Assembly: GCF_013423955.1 (NCBI RefSeq)
Contig: NZ_JACCKX010000001.1
Location: 3,224,001-3,288,000, forward strand
Origin: Ottowia beijingensis
GTDB taxonomy: Bacteria > Pseudomonadota > Gammaproteobacteria > Burkholderiales > Burkholderiaceae_C
Direction of reading: 5' to 3'
DNA length: 64,000 nucleotides
Part shown: piece by piece, positions 8,087 through 21,000 of the stretch
Layout of the letters: each line of letters starts with the position of its first letter
How positions within the stretch are numbered: the stretch's first letter is position 1
Position numbers and translations under genes: made by a program
Notes under the pieces: model-generated
What the model was told of the DNA's origin: nothing
Seen by the model: only the letters and a program-made list of their open reading frames with translations
Databases searched by the model: none

Positions 8087-9544
8087 ATGGGCTTCAAGCC
8101 GCTACCCGCCGCCATCGCCGTTGCGATCGCGCTGCTGATCTGGTTCGTCATCCCCGTGCCCGAGGGCGTGACGCCCAATGCCTGGCACCTGCTGGCGCTG
8201 TTCGTGGGCACCATCGCCGCCATCATCGGCAAGGCCATGCCCATTGGCGCGCTGTCGATGATCGCCGTGGCGCTGGTGGCCGTCACCGGCGTCACCAACG
8301 ACAAGCCGTCGGGCGCCATTGCCGATGCACTGAGCAGCTTCTCGAACTCGCTCATCTGGCTGATCGGCGTGTCGATCATGATCTCGCGCGGCATCATCAA
8401 GACGGGCCTGGGCGCGCGCATCGGCTACCTGTTCATCGCCGTGTGGGGCAAGAAGACCATCGGCATCGCCTATTCGCTGGCGCTGTCGGAGTTGATCCTG
8501 GCGCCTGTCACGCCCAGCAACACGGCGCGCGGCGGCGGCATCATCCACCCCATCATGCGCGCCATCGCGGGCAGCTACGACTCGGACCCCGAGAAGGGCA
8601 CGCAGGGCCGCATCGGCCGCTACCTGGCGCTGACCAACTACCACGCCAACCCGATCACCTCAGCCATGTTCATCACCGCCACGGCGCCCAACCCGCTGGT
8701 GGTGAAGCTGATCGCCGACGTGACCGGCGCGCAGATCCAGCTCAGCTGGGGCACCTGGGCGCTGGCCATGCTGCTGCCGGGGCTGGTGGCGCTGGCGGTG
8801 ATGCCGCTGATCGTCTACATGCTGTATCCGCCCGAGATCAAGAGCACGCCCAACGCCGCGCAGTTCGCGCGCGAGCGGCTGCAGCAGCTGGGGCCCATCA
8901 CGCGCGGCGAGATGATCATGCTGGGCGTGTTCGCCATCCTGCTGGTGCTGTGGGCCGGCATCCCGGCCATGCTGCTGGGCGCCGGCTGGGCGGTGGACGC
9001 CACCACCACCGCCTTCATCGGCCTGGCGCTGTGCCTGATCACCGGCGTGCTGACCTGGGACGACGTGATCAAGGAAAAGAGCGCCTGGGACACCATCGTC
9101 TGGTTCGGCGCGCTGGTGATGATGGCCACCTTCCTCAACAAGCTGGGCCTGATCACCTGGTTCGCCAAGAGCATCGAGACCGGCATCGGCAGCCTGGGCC
9201 TGGGCTGGATGCAGGCGAGTGCGCTGCTGATGCTGGCCTACCTGTACGCGCACTACGCTTTCGCCAGCACCACGGCGCACATCACGGCCATGTTCGCCGC
9301 GTTCTACGGCGCCGGCCTGGCGCTGGGTGCGCCGGCCTTCCCGTTCGCGCTCATGATGGCGGCGGCCTCGAACATCATGATGACGCTGACGCACTACGCC
9401 ACGGGCACCTCGCCGGTCATCTTCGGCTCGGGCTACGCCACGCTGGGCGAATGGTGGAAGACCGGTGCCGTGATGAGCGTGGTGCTCATCGTCATCTGGC
9501 TGGTGGTGGGCACCACCTGGTGGCGTGTGCTGGGCTACTGGTGA
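8087..9544 (+). CDS. DASS family anion permease (CitT/TtdT-like)
   Basis: This 485-residue inner-membrane protein belongs to the divalent anion:Na+ symporter/antiporter group that moves dicarboxylates or citrate. About 12 hydrophobic segments are visible. The two family signatures are present: APVTPSNTARGGGIIHPI in the first half and ASNIMMTLTHYATGTSPVIF in the second. The ATG at 8087 follows AAAGGAGAG with good spacing. CitT, TtdT and plant-type DiT1 proteins share this pattern, so the substrate (citrate, tartrate, succinate, 2-oxoglutarate) cannot be fixed. It is followed by a strong terminator and seems to be a single-gene unit. Confidence 0.9.
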   Translation: MGFKPLPAAIAVAIALLIWFVIPVPEGVTPNAWHLLALFVGTIAAIIGKAMPIGALSMIAVALVAVTGVTNDKPSGAIADALSSFSNSLIWLIGVSIMISRGIIKTGLGARIGYLFIAVWGKKTIGIAYSLALSELILAPVTPSNTARGGGIIHPIMRAIAGSYDSDPEKGTQGRIGRYLALTNYHANPITSAMFITATAPNPLVVKLIADVTGAQIQLSWGTWALAMLLPGLVALAVMPLIVYMLYPPEIKSTPNAAQFARERLQQLGPITRGEMIMLGVFAILLVLWAGIPAMLLGAGWAVDATTTAFIGLALCLITGVLTWDDVIKEKSAWDTIVWFGALVMMATFLNKLGLITWFAKSIETGIGSLGLGWMQASALLMLAYLYAHYAFASTTAHITAMFAAFYGAGLALGAPAFPFALMMAAASNIMMTLTHYATGTSPVIFGSGYATLGEWWKTGAVMSVVLIVIWLVVGTTWWRVLGYW

Positions 9545-9571
9545 TGGATACACTAGGCGCCTGACGCCATG

Positions 9572-9613
9572 AAAGAGTCTGGAGCGCTTTTTCGCCTCCA
9601 GACTCTTTGTTTT
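9572..9613 (+). terminator. Rho-independent terminator after the DASS transporter
   Basis: A 13-bp perfect stem AAAGAGTCTGGAG/CTCCAGACTCTTT with an 11-base loop is followed by GTTTT, 27 bases after the stop. Confidence 0.85.
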
Positions 9614-9687
9614 CTGCGCAAGCAGCTTTCACTGTGAAGGCTGGGCGATGTCGCCGCAGTGGGTGTCGGTTGACTGGAGTTCAAACC

Positions 9688-10107
9688 ATGGTGACAGCCA
9701 AGCAACGGCGCCTGAGTCGTGATACCGCGCAGATGGTGGCGGCCGTGCCGCAGGTCGTCGCGCACCGCGTGGGCCGCATGATGACCGCGGGCGTGGTGCC
9801 CAACGGCCGCGACCAGCAGGAGTTCTACCTGATGGGGGCCGAGAAGGTGGCTGCCTTTCACGAGTCGTGGATGGCCATGTCGCGGCAGACCTTCGCCGCG
9901 CAGCAGCAGTTCGCGCTGTGGTGGATGCAGACCTGGTGGAAGGTGGCGCTGGGCGGCTGGATGAACCCGCCCACGCTCCAGCACCTGTCGACCAGCGCGC
10001 AGCAGCGCGTGCTGGCCTCGATGCTGGACGTGACGCACCGCGGCATCACGCCGGTGCGCCGCCGTGCGGTGGCCAATGCCCGCCGCCTGAACCGCAGCGC
10101 GCGCTGA
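9688..10107 (+). CDS. Polyhydroxyalkanoate granule-associated phasin-like protein
   Basis: This 139-residue protein resembles the phasins annotated in Burkholderiales as PHA granule-associated proteins. The visible pattern is an amphipathic helical N-terminus (TAQMVAAVPQVVAHRVGRM), the segment MGAEKVAAFHESWMAM and a basic C-terminus (ITPVRRRAVANARRLNRSAR). Phasins coat PHA granules and control their size. The ATG at 9688 has GGAG about 9 bases upstream. There is no signal peptide. Neighbouring propionyl-CoA ligase is compatible with a link to PHA or propionate metabolism, but the two genes are separated by about 170 bp and a possible terminator. The assignment rests on overall pattern, not on a catalytic motif. 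Confidence 0.75.
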   Translation: MVTAKQRRLSRDTAQMVAAVPQVVAHRVGRMMTAGVVPNGRDQQEFYLMGAEKVAAFHESWMAMSRQTFAAQQQFALWWMQTWWKVALGGWMNPPTLQHLSTSAQQRVLASMLDVTHRGITPVRRRAVANARRLNRSAR

Positions 10108-10117
10108 CCAGTTGCGC

Positions 10118-10139
10118 CCCCGGCCGCAGCGTGCCGGGG
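10118..10139 (+). terminator. Possible terminator after the phasin gene
   Basis: A 7-bp GC stem CCCCGGC/GCCGGGG is followed only by CCCATTTCC, so it is a weak candidate. Confidence 0.35.
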
Positions 10140-10280
10140 CCCATTTCCTGTCAAGGCGCGCGGTCAAGGGCGAAGTCAGCTTTCCGCAAGTGCAGTGCGC
10201 CGATAATTAAGAATTCAGAAATCGGTGGCAAGCGGGCGTTCCGTGTCGGCTTGCAGACAAGAAGGACCGAGGAGACAAGC

Positions 10281-12182
10281 ATGAGCAGCTACGCCGACTT
10301 TTACCGTCGTTCCATCGACGACCGCGACGCTTTCTGGGCCGAACAGGCCCGGCTGATCGACTGGCAGACCCCGCCGCAGACCATCTGCGACTACAGCAAG
10401 CCGCCGTTCGCCAAATGGTTCGTGGGCGGCACCACCAACCTGTGCCACAACGCGGTCGATCGGCACCTGAAGGACCGCGCCGAACAACCGGCGCTGATCT
10501 TCGTCTCCACCGAGACCGACCAGGAAAAGGTCTACACCTTCCGCGAACTGCACGCCGAGGTGCAGCGCATGGCGGCGGTGCTGAAGGACCTCGGTGTGGG
10601 CAAGGGCGACCGGGTGCTGATCTACATGCCCATGATCGCCGAGGCCGCCTTTGCCATGCTGGCCTGCGTGCGCATCGGGGCGCTGCATTCGGTGGTGTTC
10701 GGCGGCTTCGCGTCGGGCTCGCTCGCCACCCGCATCGAGGACGCCGAGCCCAAGGTCATCGTCAGCGCCGACGCCGGTTCGCGCGGCGGCAAGGCCGTGC
10801 CCTACAAGCCGCTGCTGGACGAGGCCATCCGCCTGTCGAAGCACAAGCCGGGTGCGGTGCTGCTGGTCGATCGCGGCTTGGTGCCCATGACCCTGGAAGC
10901 CGGGCGCGACCGCCTGTGGGCAGCCGAGCGCGACAAGCACCTGAATACGCAGGTGCCCTGCGAGTGGGTCGACGCCACGCACCCCAGCTACACGCTGTAC
11001 ACCAGCGGCACCACCGGCAAGCCCAAGGGCGTGCAGCGCGACACCGGCGGCTACGCCGTGGCGCTGGCCGCGTCGATGAAGCACATCTACGACGGCCGGC
11101 CGGGCGAAACCTATTTCTCCACCAGCGACATCGGCTGGGTGGTGGGCCACAGCTACATCATCTACGGCCCGCTGATCGGCGGCATGGCCACCATCATGTA
11201 CGAGGGCCTGCCCACGCGGCCCGATGGCGGCATCTGGTGGCAGCTGGTCGAGAAGTACAAGGTCACCGTGATGTTCAGCGCGCCGACGGCGGTGCGCGTG
11301 CTCAAGAAGCAGGATCCGGCGCTGCTCAGCAAGTACGACCTGTCCAGCCTGCGCACCCTGTTCCTGGCCGGCGAGCCGCTGGACGAGCCGACCGCGCAGT
11401 GGATCAGCGGCGCGCTGAACAAGCCCATCATCGACAACTACTGGCAGACCGAGACCGGCTGGCCGATCCTGACGGTGTGCAACGGCGTCGAGCCCACGCC
11501 GACCAAGTTCGGCTCGCCCGGCAAGGCGGTGTACGGCTACAACGTCAAGCTGCTCGACGACCAGACCGGCGCCGAGCTGACCGGCGCCAACCAGAAGGGT
11601 GTGGTCGCCATCGAAGGCCCGCTGCCGCCCGGCTGCATGCAGACCGTGTGGCGCGACGACGCGCGCTTTCTCAACACCTACTGGTCCAGCGTGCCCAACA
11701 AGCTGGTCTACAGCACCTTCGACTGGGGCATCCGCGACGAGGATGGTTACTACTTCATCCTCGGCCGCACCGACGACGTGATCAACGTGGCCGGCCACCG
11801 CCTGGGCACGCGCGAGATCGAGGAGGCCGTGGCCAGCCATCCCAACATTGCCGAGGTGGCGGTGGTGGGCGTTGCCGACCAGCTGAAGGGGCAGGTGGCG
11901 ATGGCCTTTGCCGTGCTGAAGGATGCCAGCATCCTGGGCGACGAGGCCGCGCTGCTCAAGCTGGAGGGCGAGGTGATGAAGCTCGTCGATGGCTCGCTGG
12001 GCGCCGTGGCGCGACCGGCGCGCGTGCGCTTCGTGCACACCTTGCCCAAGACCCGATCCGGCAAACTGCTGCGCCGCGCCGTGCAGGCCGTGTGCGAGGG
12101 GCGCGACCCCGGCGACCTGACCACCATGGAAGACCCGACCGCGCTGCAGCAGATCAAGGACATGGTCGGCGGCAAGGCCTGA
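10281..12182 (+). CDS. prpE: Propionate--CoA ligase
   Basis: This 633-residue AMP-forming acyl-CoA synthetase activates propionate (and to some degree acetate) to its CoA ester. It starts MSSYADFYRRSIDDRDAFW, the typical PrpE N-terminus, and has the length of PrpE rather than Acs. The AMP-binding P-loop YTSGTTGKPKG lies at about residue 240, the acyl-pocket region DIGWVVGHSYIIYGPL follows, and the C-terminal domain has GRTDDVINVAGHRLGTREIE and the acetylatable Lys in PKTRSGKLLRR near residue 590. The ATG at 10281 follows GAGGAGAC. It appears to be a single-gene unit upstream of sucA; no prp catabolic operon is next to it here. Confidence 0.95.
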   Translation: MSSYADFYRRSIDDRDAFWAEQARLIDWQTPPQTICDYSKPPFAKWFVGGTTNLCHNAVDRHLKDRAEQPALIFVSTETDQEKVYTFRELHAEVQRMAAVLKDLGVGKGDRVLIYMPMIAEAAFAMLACVRIGALHSVVFGGFASGSLATRIEDAEPKVIVSADAGSRGGKAVPYKPLLDEAIRLSKHKPGAVLLVDRGLVPMTLEAGRDRLWAAERDKHLNTQVPCEWVDATHPSYTLYTSGTTGKPKGVQRDTGGYAVALAASMKHIYDGRPGETYFSTSDIGWVVGHSYIIYGPLIGGMATIMYEGLPTRPDGGIWWQLVEKYKVTVMFSAPTAVRVLKKQDPALLSKYDLSSLRTLFLAGEPLDEPTAQWISGALNKPIIDNYWQTETGWPILTVCNGVEPTPTKFGSPGKAVYGYNVKLLDDQTGAELTGANQKGVVAIEGPLPPGCMQTVWRDDARFLNTYWSSVPNKLVYSTFDWGIRDEDGYYFILGRTDDVINVAGHRLGTREIEEAVASHPNIAEVAVVGVADQLKGQVAMAFAVLKDASILGDEAALLKLEGEVMKLVDGSLGAVARPARVRFVHTLPKTRSGKLLRRAVQAVCEGRDPGDLTTMEDPTALQQIKDMVGGKA

Positions 12183-12386
12183 CCGCTTCACCCTGACGCG
12201 GGCGTGGTCTTGCGCCGCGGCGGCGGCCCCGGTCACGCCAGCGTCAGGCTTCGGTGGCACAATCGATTTTTGCGAAGTATCCCGGCCCTTCCCAGCCAGT
12301 CGCGTCCGCCAACCGGTTCAGCCGTGACGCGGAAGGTTTTTCCACCAGCTTGAGCCTCCTTAAGGGGGTGAAAGGTCAGCGAAGCA

Positions 12387-15258
<2,872 letters not shown>

Positions 15259-15261
15259 GAG

Positions 15262-15305
15262 CTGCCAGCGCCCGACGGACGGGCGCTGCAGCCGTTTTTA
15301 ATTCT
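15262..15305 (+). repeat. Dispersed repeat hairpin between sucA and sucB
   Basis: The sequence CTGCCAGCGCCCGACGGACG continues with GGCGCTGCAGCCGTTTTTAA. AGCGCCCG/CGGGCGCT forms a strong stem and is followed by a T run, so this copy of the short repeat could also act as an attenuator or terminator between sucA and sucB. Confidence 0.6.
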
Positions 15306-15351
15306 CAAACCCTGTCGTTGAACTGCATCACACACCACTGGAAGAATTCAA

Positions 15352-16614
15352 ATGGCTATCGTTGAAGTCAAAGTCCCCCAACTGTCCGAATCCGTGGCCG
15401 AGGCCACGCTGCTGCAGTGGAAGAAGAAGTCGGGCGAGGCCGTCGCCGTCGATGAAATCCTGATCGAGGTCGAGACCGACAAGGTCGTGCTCGAAGTGCC
15501 CGCGCCCGCCGCCGGCGTGCTGACCGAGATCGTCGAGGCCGACGGCGCCACCGTGGTGGCCGACCAGCTGCTGGCCCGCATCGACACCGAAGCCGTGGCC
15601 GGCGCCGCCGCGCCCGCGCCGGCTGCAGCGCCAGCCGCTGCCGCCGCACCCGCAGCGGCCCCCGCGGCTGCACCCGCCGCCGCGGGTGGCAGCAAGGCCG
15701 GCATCGCCATGCCCGCCGCCGCCAAGCTGATGGCCGACAACCAGCTGGCCGCCGGCAGCGTGCCCGGCACCGGCAAGGACGGCCGCGTGACCAAGGGCGA
15801 CGTGCTGGCCGCCGTGGCTGGCGGTGGGGCCAAGGCGCCCGCCGCCATCCCCACCGGCGTGCCGTCCAAGGCGCTGCCCCAGGTGGCCGGCCCGGCCACG
15901 CCCGACCTGGGCGACCGCCCCGAGCAGCGCGTGCCCATGACGCGCCTGCGCGCCCGCGTGGCCGAGCGCCTGTTGCAATCGCAATCCACCAACGCCATCC
16001 TCACCACGTTCAACGAGGTGAACATGCAGCCGGTGATGGACATGCGCAAGCGCTTCCAGGAGAAGTTCGAGAAGGAGCACGGCGTCAAGATCGGCTTCAT
16101 GAGCTTCTTCGTGAAGGCCGCCGTGCATGCGCTCAAGAAGTACCCGGTGCTGAACGCCAGCGTGGACGGCAACGACATCGTCTACCACGGCTACTTCGAC
16201 ATCGGCATCGCCGTCGGCTCGCCCCGCGGCCTGGTGGTGCCGATCCTGCGCAACGCCGACCAGATGAGCTTTGCCGACATCGAGAAAAAGATCGCCGAGT
16301 TCGGCGCCAAGGCGCGCGACGGCAAGCTGGGTATCGAGGAGATGACCGGCGGCACCTTCTCCATCAGCAACGGCGGCGTGTTCGGCTCGATGATGTCCAC
16401 CCCCATCATCAACCCGCCGCAGTCGGCCATCCTGGGCGTGCACGCCACCAAGGATCGTGCCGTGGTCGAGAACGGCCAGGTCGTGGTGCGCCCGATGAAC
16501 TACCTCGCCATGTCCTACGACCACCGCATCATCGACGGCCGCGAGGCCGTGCTGGGCCTGGTGGCGATGAAGGAGGCGCTGGAAGATCCGGCGCGCCTGC
16601 TGTTCGATATTTAA
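15352..16614 (+). CDS. sucB: 2-oxoglutarate dehydrogenase E2 (dihydrolipoyl succinyltransferase)
   Basis: SucB carries the lipoyl arm and transfers succinyl to CoA in the 2-oxoglutarate dehydrogenase complex. Domains in order are: one lipoyl domain (residues 2-80, with the lipoylated Lys44 in [10 protein letters not shown]), an Ala/Pro-rich flexible linker, the E3/E1-binding domain ([15 protein letters not shown]...[16 protein letters not shown]), and the acyltransferase core with the catalytic His in [13 protein letters not shown] near residue 391. It is 420 residues, normal for the family. The ATG at 15352 follows GGAAG. It is intact, unlike its two complex partners in this sequence. Confidence 0.96.
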   Translation: MAIVEVKVPQLSESVAEATLLQWKKKSGEAVAVDEILIEVETDKVVLEVPAPAAGVLTEIVEADGATVVADQLLARIDTEAVAGAAAPAPAAAPAAAAAPAAAPAAAPAAAGGSKAGIAMPAAAKLMADNQLAAGSVPGTGKDGRVTKGDVLAAVAGGGAKAPAAIPTGVPSKALPQVAGPATPDLGDRPEQRVPMTRLRARVAERLLQSQSTNAILTTFNEVNMQPVMDMRKRFQEKFEKEHGVKIGFMSFFVKAAVHALKKYPVLNASVDGNDIVYHGYFDIGIAVGSPRGLVVPILRNADQMSFADIEKKIAEFGAKARDGKLGIEEMTGGTFSISNGGVFGSMMSTPIINPPQSAILGVHATKDRAVVENGQVVVRPMNYLAMSYDHRIIDGREAVLGLVAMKEALEDPARLLFDI

Positions 16615-18116
<1,502 letters not shown>

Positions 18117-18177
18117 CCGGCCGGCGGCCGCGTGGCGCCAGAACAGGCGATAGCCATTTGGCGCCATTTTGAGGTAT

Positions 18178-18240
18178 GAAAAAAGAGCTGCTTGCGCCCG
18201 CTGCTTGGGCGAGAAAGCCGTTTTTTGATACTGAAAAATT
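18178..18240 (+). repeat. Dispersed hairpin repeat, AGCTGCTTGCGC type
   Basis: It contains AAAAAAGAGCTGCTTGCGCC, a GCCCGCTGCTTGGGC inner stem and GAAAGCCGTTTTTTG. It is related to the long hairpins at 23001, 27938 and 36310 but has a different right arm. It lies in the 235-bp lpdA-zapE gap and could terminate lpdA. Confidence 0.5.
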
Positions 18241-18351
18241 CAAGAAGTTACCCCCTTTTTTCGTTGCCCCAACGCTTTCATGCCCGCGGCGCGGCGGCGG
18301 CAGGGCGGGGCGGGCTGAAGACGGATGGAGCCGCGGAGCGAGCGACAAAGC

Positions 18352-19455
18352 ATGAACACTGTGCGTGACGCCTACGAGGCCGAGCTGAAGGCGCGGGGCT
18401 TTCAAAGCGACCCGGCGCAGCTGCGCGCCGTCGATGCGCTGCAGCGCTGCGCCGACGAGTGGGCGGCGTACAAGGACAGGCGCTCCAACCGCCTGAAGAA
18501 GCTCTTCAACCACCCCGACATCCCGAAGGGCGTGTACATGTACGGCGGCGTCGGCCGCGGCAAGAGCTTTCTGATGGATTGCTTCTTCAACGCCGTGCCG
18601 ATCAAGCGCAAGACGCGGCTGCACTTTCACGAGTTCATGCGCGAGGTGCACCGCGAGCTGGCCGCGCTGCAGGGCACCGTGAACCCGCTGGACGAGCTGG
18701 GCAGGCGCATGGCGGCCAAGTTCAAGCTGATCTGTTTCGACGAGTTCCACGTCGCCGACATCACCGACGCCATGATCCTGCACCGCCTGCTGGTGGCGCT
18801 GTTCGACAACGGCGTGGGCTTCGTCACCACCAGCAACTTCCAGCCCGACGACCTGTACCCCGGCGGCCTGCACCGCGACCGCATCCTGCCCGCCATAGCG
18901 CTGCTGAACGCGCGCATGGAGGTGGTCAATGTCGACAACGGCACCGACTACCGCCGCCGCACGCTGGAGCAGGTCGAGCTTTATCACACCCCGCTCGGCC
19001 CCGCCGCCGATGCGGCCATGGACGACGCCTTCAACCGTCTGGCCGCCAACGCGCGCGACGACGACCCGGTGCTGCACATCGAGGCGCGCCAGATCACCGC
19101 GCGGCGCCGTGCCGGCGGCGTGGTGTGGTTCGACTTCCGCAAGCTGTGCGGCGGCCCGCGCTCGCAGAACGACTACCTGGAGATCGCCAGCCAGTTCCAC
19201 ACCGTGCTGCTGTCGGGCGTGCCGCACATGCCGGTGCGCATGGCCAGCGAGGCGCGGCGCTTCACCTGGCTGGTGGACGTGCTGTACGACCGCCGATGCA
19301 AGTTCATCCTCTCGGCCGCCGTGGCGCCCGAGCTGCTGTACACCGAAGGTCCGCTGGCGCACGAGTTTCCGCGCACCGTCTCGCGCCTCAACGAAATGCA
19401 GTCGGCCGAGTACCTGGCGCTGGAGCACCGCACCGTGGATACTCAGATCACATGA
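18352..19455 (+). CDS. zapE: Cell division protein ZapE (AFG1-like ATPase)
   Basis: ZapE is an ATPase of the AFG1/LACE1 family that acts at the division ring in proteobacteria. The protein has 367 residues. The Walker A GGVGRGKSFLMD is at about residues 64-75, followed by the family segment KTRLHFHEFMREVHREL. Walker B is LICFDEFHVADI, and the sensor region is GVGFVTTSNFQPDDLYPGGLHR. The C-terminus has VVWFDFRKLCGGPRSQNDYLEIA. The ATG at 18352 matches the family start MNTVRDAYEAELKARGFQ; the ribosome-binding site is weak and the upstream DNA carries a fragment of the CCGCGGAGC repeat. Its stop overlaps the next start as ATGA. Confidence 0.93.
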   Translation: MNTVRDAYEAELKARGFQSDPAQLRAVDALQRCADEWAAYKDRRSNRLKKLFNHPDIPKGVYMYGGVGRGKSFLMDCFFNAVPIKRKTRLHFHEFMREVHRELAALQGTVNPLDELGRRMAAKFKLICFDEFHVADITDAMILHRLLVALFDNGVGFVTTSNFQPDDLYPGGLHRDRILPAIALLNARMEVVNVDNGTDYRRRTLEQVELYHTPLGPAADAAMDDAFNRLAANARDDDPVLHIEARQITARRRAGGVVWFDFRKLCGGPRSQNDYLEIASQFHTVLLSGVPHMPVRMASEARRFTWLVDVLYDRRCKFILSAAVAPELLYTEGPLAHEFPRTVSRLNEMQSAEYLALEHRTVDTQIT

Positions 19456-19862
19456 ACCGCGCCATTCACCTGCTTGCCGTGCTCGTTGTGGCGGGCGTCG
19501 CCGGCTGCGCCTCGCGCGGCGCCACCGATGCGGCGCCCGAGTCGGCAGCCGTACCCGCGCCGGTCACCGTGGCCATGCCCGCCCACCTGGCCGACAAGGA
19601 CTTCGCGCCCTGGCTGCAAGGCGAGCGCAGCCGCATCGCCAGCGCCCGCAGCGCGGCGCAGCAGCGCTTTCACGATGCCGAACTGGCCTGCTGGCGCCGC
19701 TTTGCCGTCAACGACTGCGTGCGCAAGGCGCGTGTCGAACGCCGCACCGCCATGGACCAGCTGCGCCAGGAAGAGTTGCTGCTCAACGAGATGGAGCGCC
19801 AGCGCCGCACCGCCGAGCGCCTGCGCCAGCTGGAGCAGAAGCAGCAAAAAGCCGCCCCTTGA
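19452..19862 (+). CDS. Small lipoprotein with charged helical C-terminus
   Basis: This 136-residue protein has a lipoprotein signal (MNRAIHLLAVLVVAGVAGCASRG, with VAGC as lipobox). An Ala/Pro-rich linker follows, and then a long charged helical part rich in Arg, Gln and Glu (RQEELLLNEMERQRRTAERL) that probably forms a coiled coil. Two Cys in ELACWRRFAVNDCVRKAR may form a disulfide. It is translationally coupled to zapE by an ATGA overlap, which suggests a joint transcript but not necessarily a joint function. I do not recognise a named family. It is followed at once by a terminator that overlaps its stop codon. Confidence 0.8.
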   Translation: MNRAIHLLAVLVVAGVAGCASRGATDAAPESAAVPAPVTVAMPAHLADKDFAPWLQGERSRIASARSAAQQRFHDAELACWRRFAVNDCVRKARVERRTAMDQLRQEELLLNEMERQRRTAERLRQLEQKQQKAAP

Positions 19863-19873
19863 GGCGGCTTTTT
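19846..19873. terminator. Bidirectional terminator overlapping the lipoprotein stop
   Basis: AAAAAGCCGCC and GGCGGCTTTTT form an 11-bp perfect stem with a 6-base loop. It has T runs in both directions, so it can serve the lipoprotein gene and the converging phosphatase gene. Confidence 0.85.
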
Positions 19874-19910
19874 CTTGAGGCAGTGCGGGCGTTCGGCGCG
19901 CCCGCAGCCT

Positions 19911-20708
19911 TCAGCGCAGCGGCGCGAAGGCCGAGCCGACCACCGGCTTGTTGTCGGTCAGCGGCTCCACCTTCACGATGGCCAGCGACAGGTTGTCGCC
20001 CCCGCCCATGGCGCGCGTGCGCGCCTTGTCGACCAGCTCGCTGGCCTCGCGCGGCGGCAGCGAGTTCAGCACCGAGCCCAGCTCCTCGGTGGTGAAGTAG
20101 TGCCACAGCCCGTCGGTGCAGGCCAGCAGCGCATCGCCGATCTGCAGCTGCGGGATGAAGTGGGCGTCCAGCCGCGGCTCGTCCTCGGTGCCCAGGCAGC
20201 TCAGCAGCACGTTCGACTTGGGATGCACCGAGGCCTCTTCCTCGCTCATCTCGCCCTGGTCCACCAGCGCCTGCACGTACGACTGGTCCTTGGTGCGGCG
20301 CACCAGCGTGGGCCCGCGGAAGTGGTACAGGCGCGAATCGCCCGTGTGCACCCAGTGGCATTCGCCGCCGGGGTTGATGAGGAAGGCCGCCATGGTGCTG
20401 TGCGGTTCCTGCTCGGCGGCGATGGCGGTGAGCTTGATCACCAGGTGCGCCTCTTCGCCCACCTGGCGCAGCAGCGATGCCGGGTCTTCGTTCTCGGGCG
20501 CAAAGCGCTCGAACAGCTGGCGCGAGGTCAGCAGAACCTGGTCGGATGCCTTGCGCCCGCCGGTGCGCCCGCCCATGCCGTCGGCTACCACGCCCATCAC
20601 GCAGCCGGCGATGCGCGGGTGGGCGAACAGGCCCACCTGGTCCTGCTGGTATTCGCGGTCTCCCTTGTGCAGGCCGGTGGCGGCGCTGAGTCGATAGCCT
20701 TTGTCCAT
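19911..20708 (-). CDS. PP2C-type serine/threonine protein phosphatase
   Basis: This 265-residue PPM/PP2C phosphatase removes phosphate from Ser/Thr with two metal ions. Family motifs are in order: DREYQQDQVGLF, GVVADGMGGRTGGR (metal-binding Asp and Gly), WVHTGDSRLYHFR, LACTDGLWHYF and GGGDNLSLAIVKVE. There is no membrane segment. I chose the ATG at 20706-20708 (MDKGYRLS) because AAGAG precedes it; another ATG is eight codons upstream. No partner kinase is adjacent. It is transcribed away from the YdcH-like gene and converges on the zapE-lipoprotein unit. Confidence 0.9.
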   Translation of the reverse strand: MDKGYRLSAATGLHKGDREYQQDQVGLFAHPRIAGCVMGVVADGMGGRTGGRKASDQVLLTSRQLFERFAPENEDPASLLRQVGEEAHLVIKLTAIAAEQEPHSTMAAFLINPGGECHWVHTGDSRLYHFRGPTLVRRTKDQSYVQALVDQGEMSEEEASVHPKSNVLLSCLGTEDEPRLDAHFIPQLQIGDALLACTDGLWHYFTTEELGSVLNSLPPREASELVDKARTRAMGGGDNLSLAIVKVEPLTDNKPVVGSAFAPLR

Positions 20709-20796
20709 GTTCTCTTGGGGCCTGGCGGCCATGCGTGGTCGTCAAGGCCGTATTATTGAACGAAGTCCGAGCGACTTCCGTTTTTGTAGCTTTCCA

Positions 20797-21000
20797 GTGA
20801 CGGCCAACCTGCATTCCCCTGAACGCCAGCTGATCGAACTGCGCATCGAGCACGCCGATCTCGACGCCTCGATCGACCGCCTGAGCGCGCAATCGCCCGT
20901 CGACCAGCTGATGCTGCAGCGCCTGAAGAAGCGCCGCCTGGCCCTGCGCGATGTCATCGCGCGGCTCGAGGCGGCGCTCGACCCCAAAGAGCCCGCATGA
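20797..21000 (+). CDS. YdcH-like (DUF465) small protein
   Basis: This 67-residue protein shows the DUF465/YdcH pattern: LHSPERQLIELRIEHADLDASIDRL followed by VDQLMLQRLKKRRLALRDVIARLE. It is predicted to be a helical hairpin or coiled coil. Function is unknown for the family. I chose the GTG at 20797 since family proteins start close to it. The stop overlaps the helicase start as ATGA, so the two are translationally coupled. Confidence 0.78.
   Translation: MTANLHSPERQLIELRIEHADLDASIDRLSAQSPVDQLMLQRLKKRRLALRDVIARLEAALDPKEPA

Noticed and set aside
10215..12260. A 681-codon open frame on the minus strand opposite prpE
   Set aside because: It is an antisense shadow. The plus strand encodes a complete PrpE with all motifs, and high GC favours long spurious frames on the other strand.
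20701..20796. Longer N-terminus for the YdcH-like protein from an upstream ATG at 20701
   Set aside because: The extra 32 residues do not fit the family, and the region overlaps the divergent phosphatase start.
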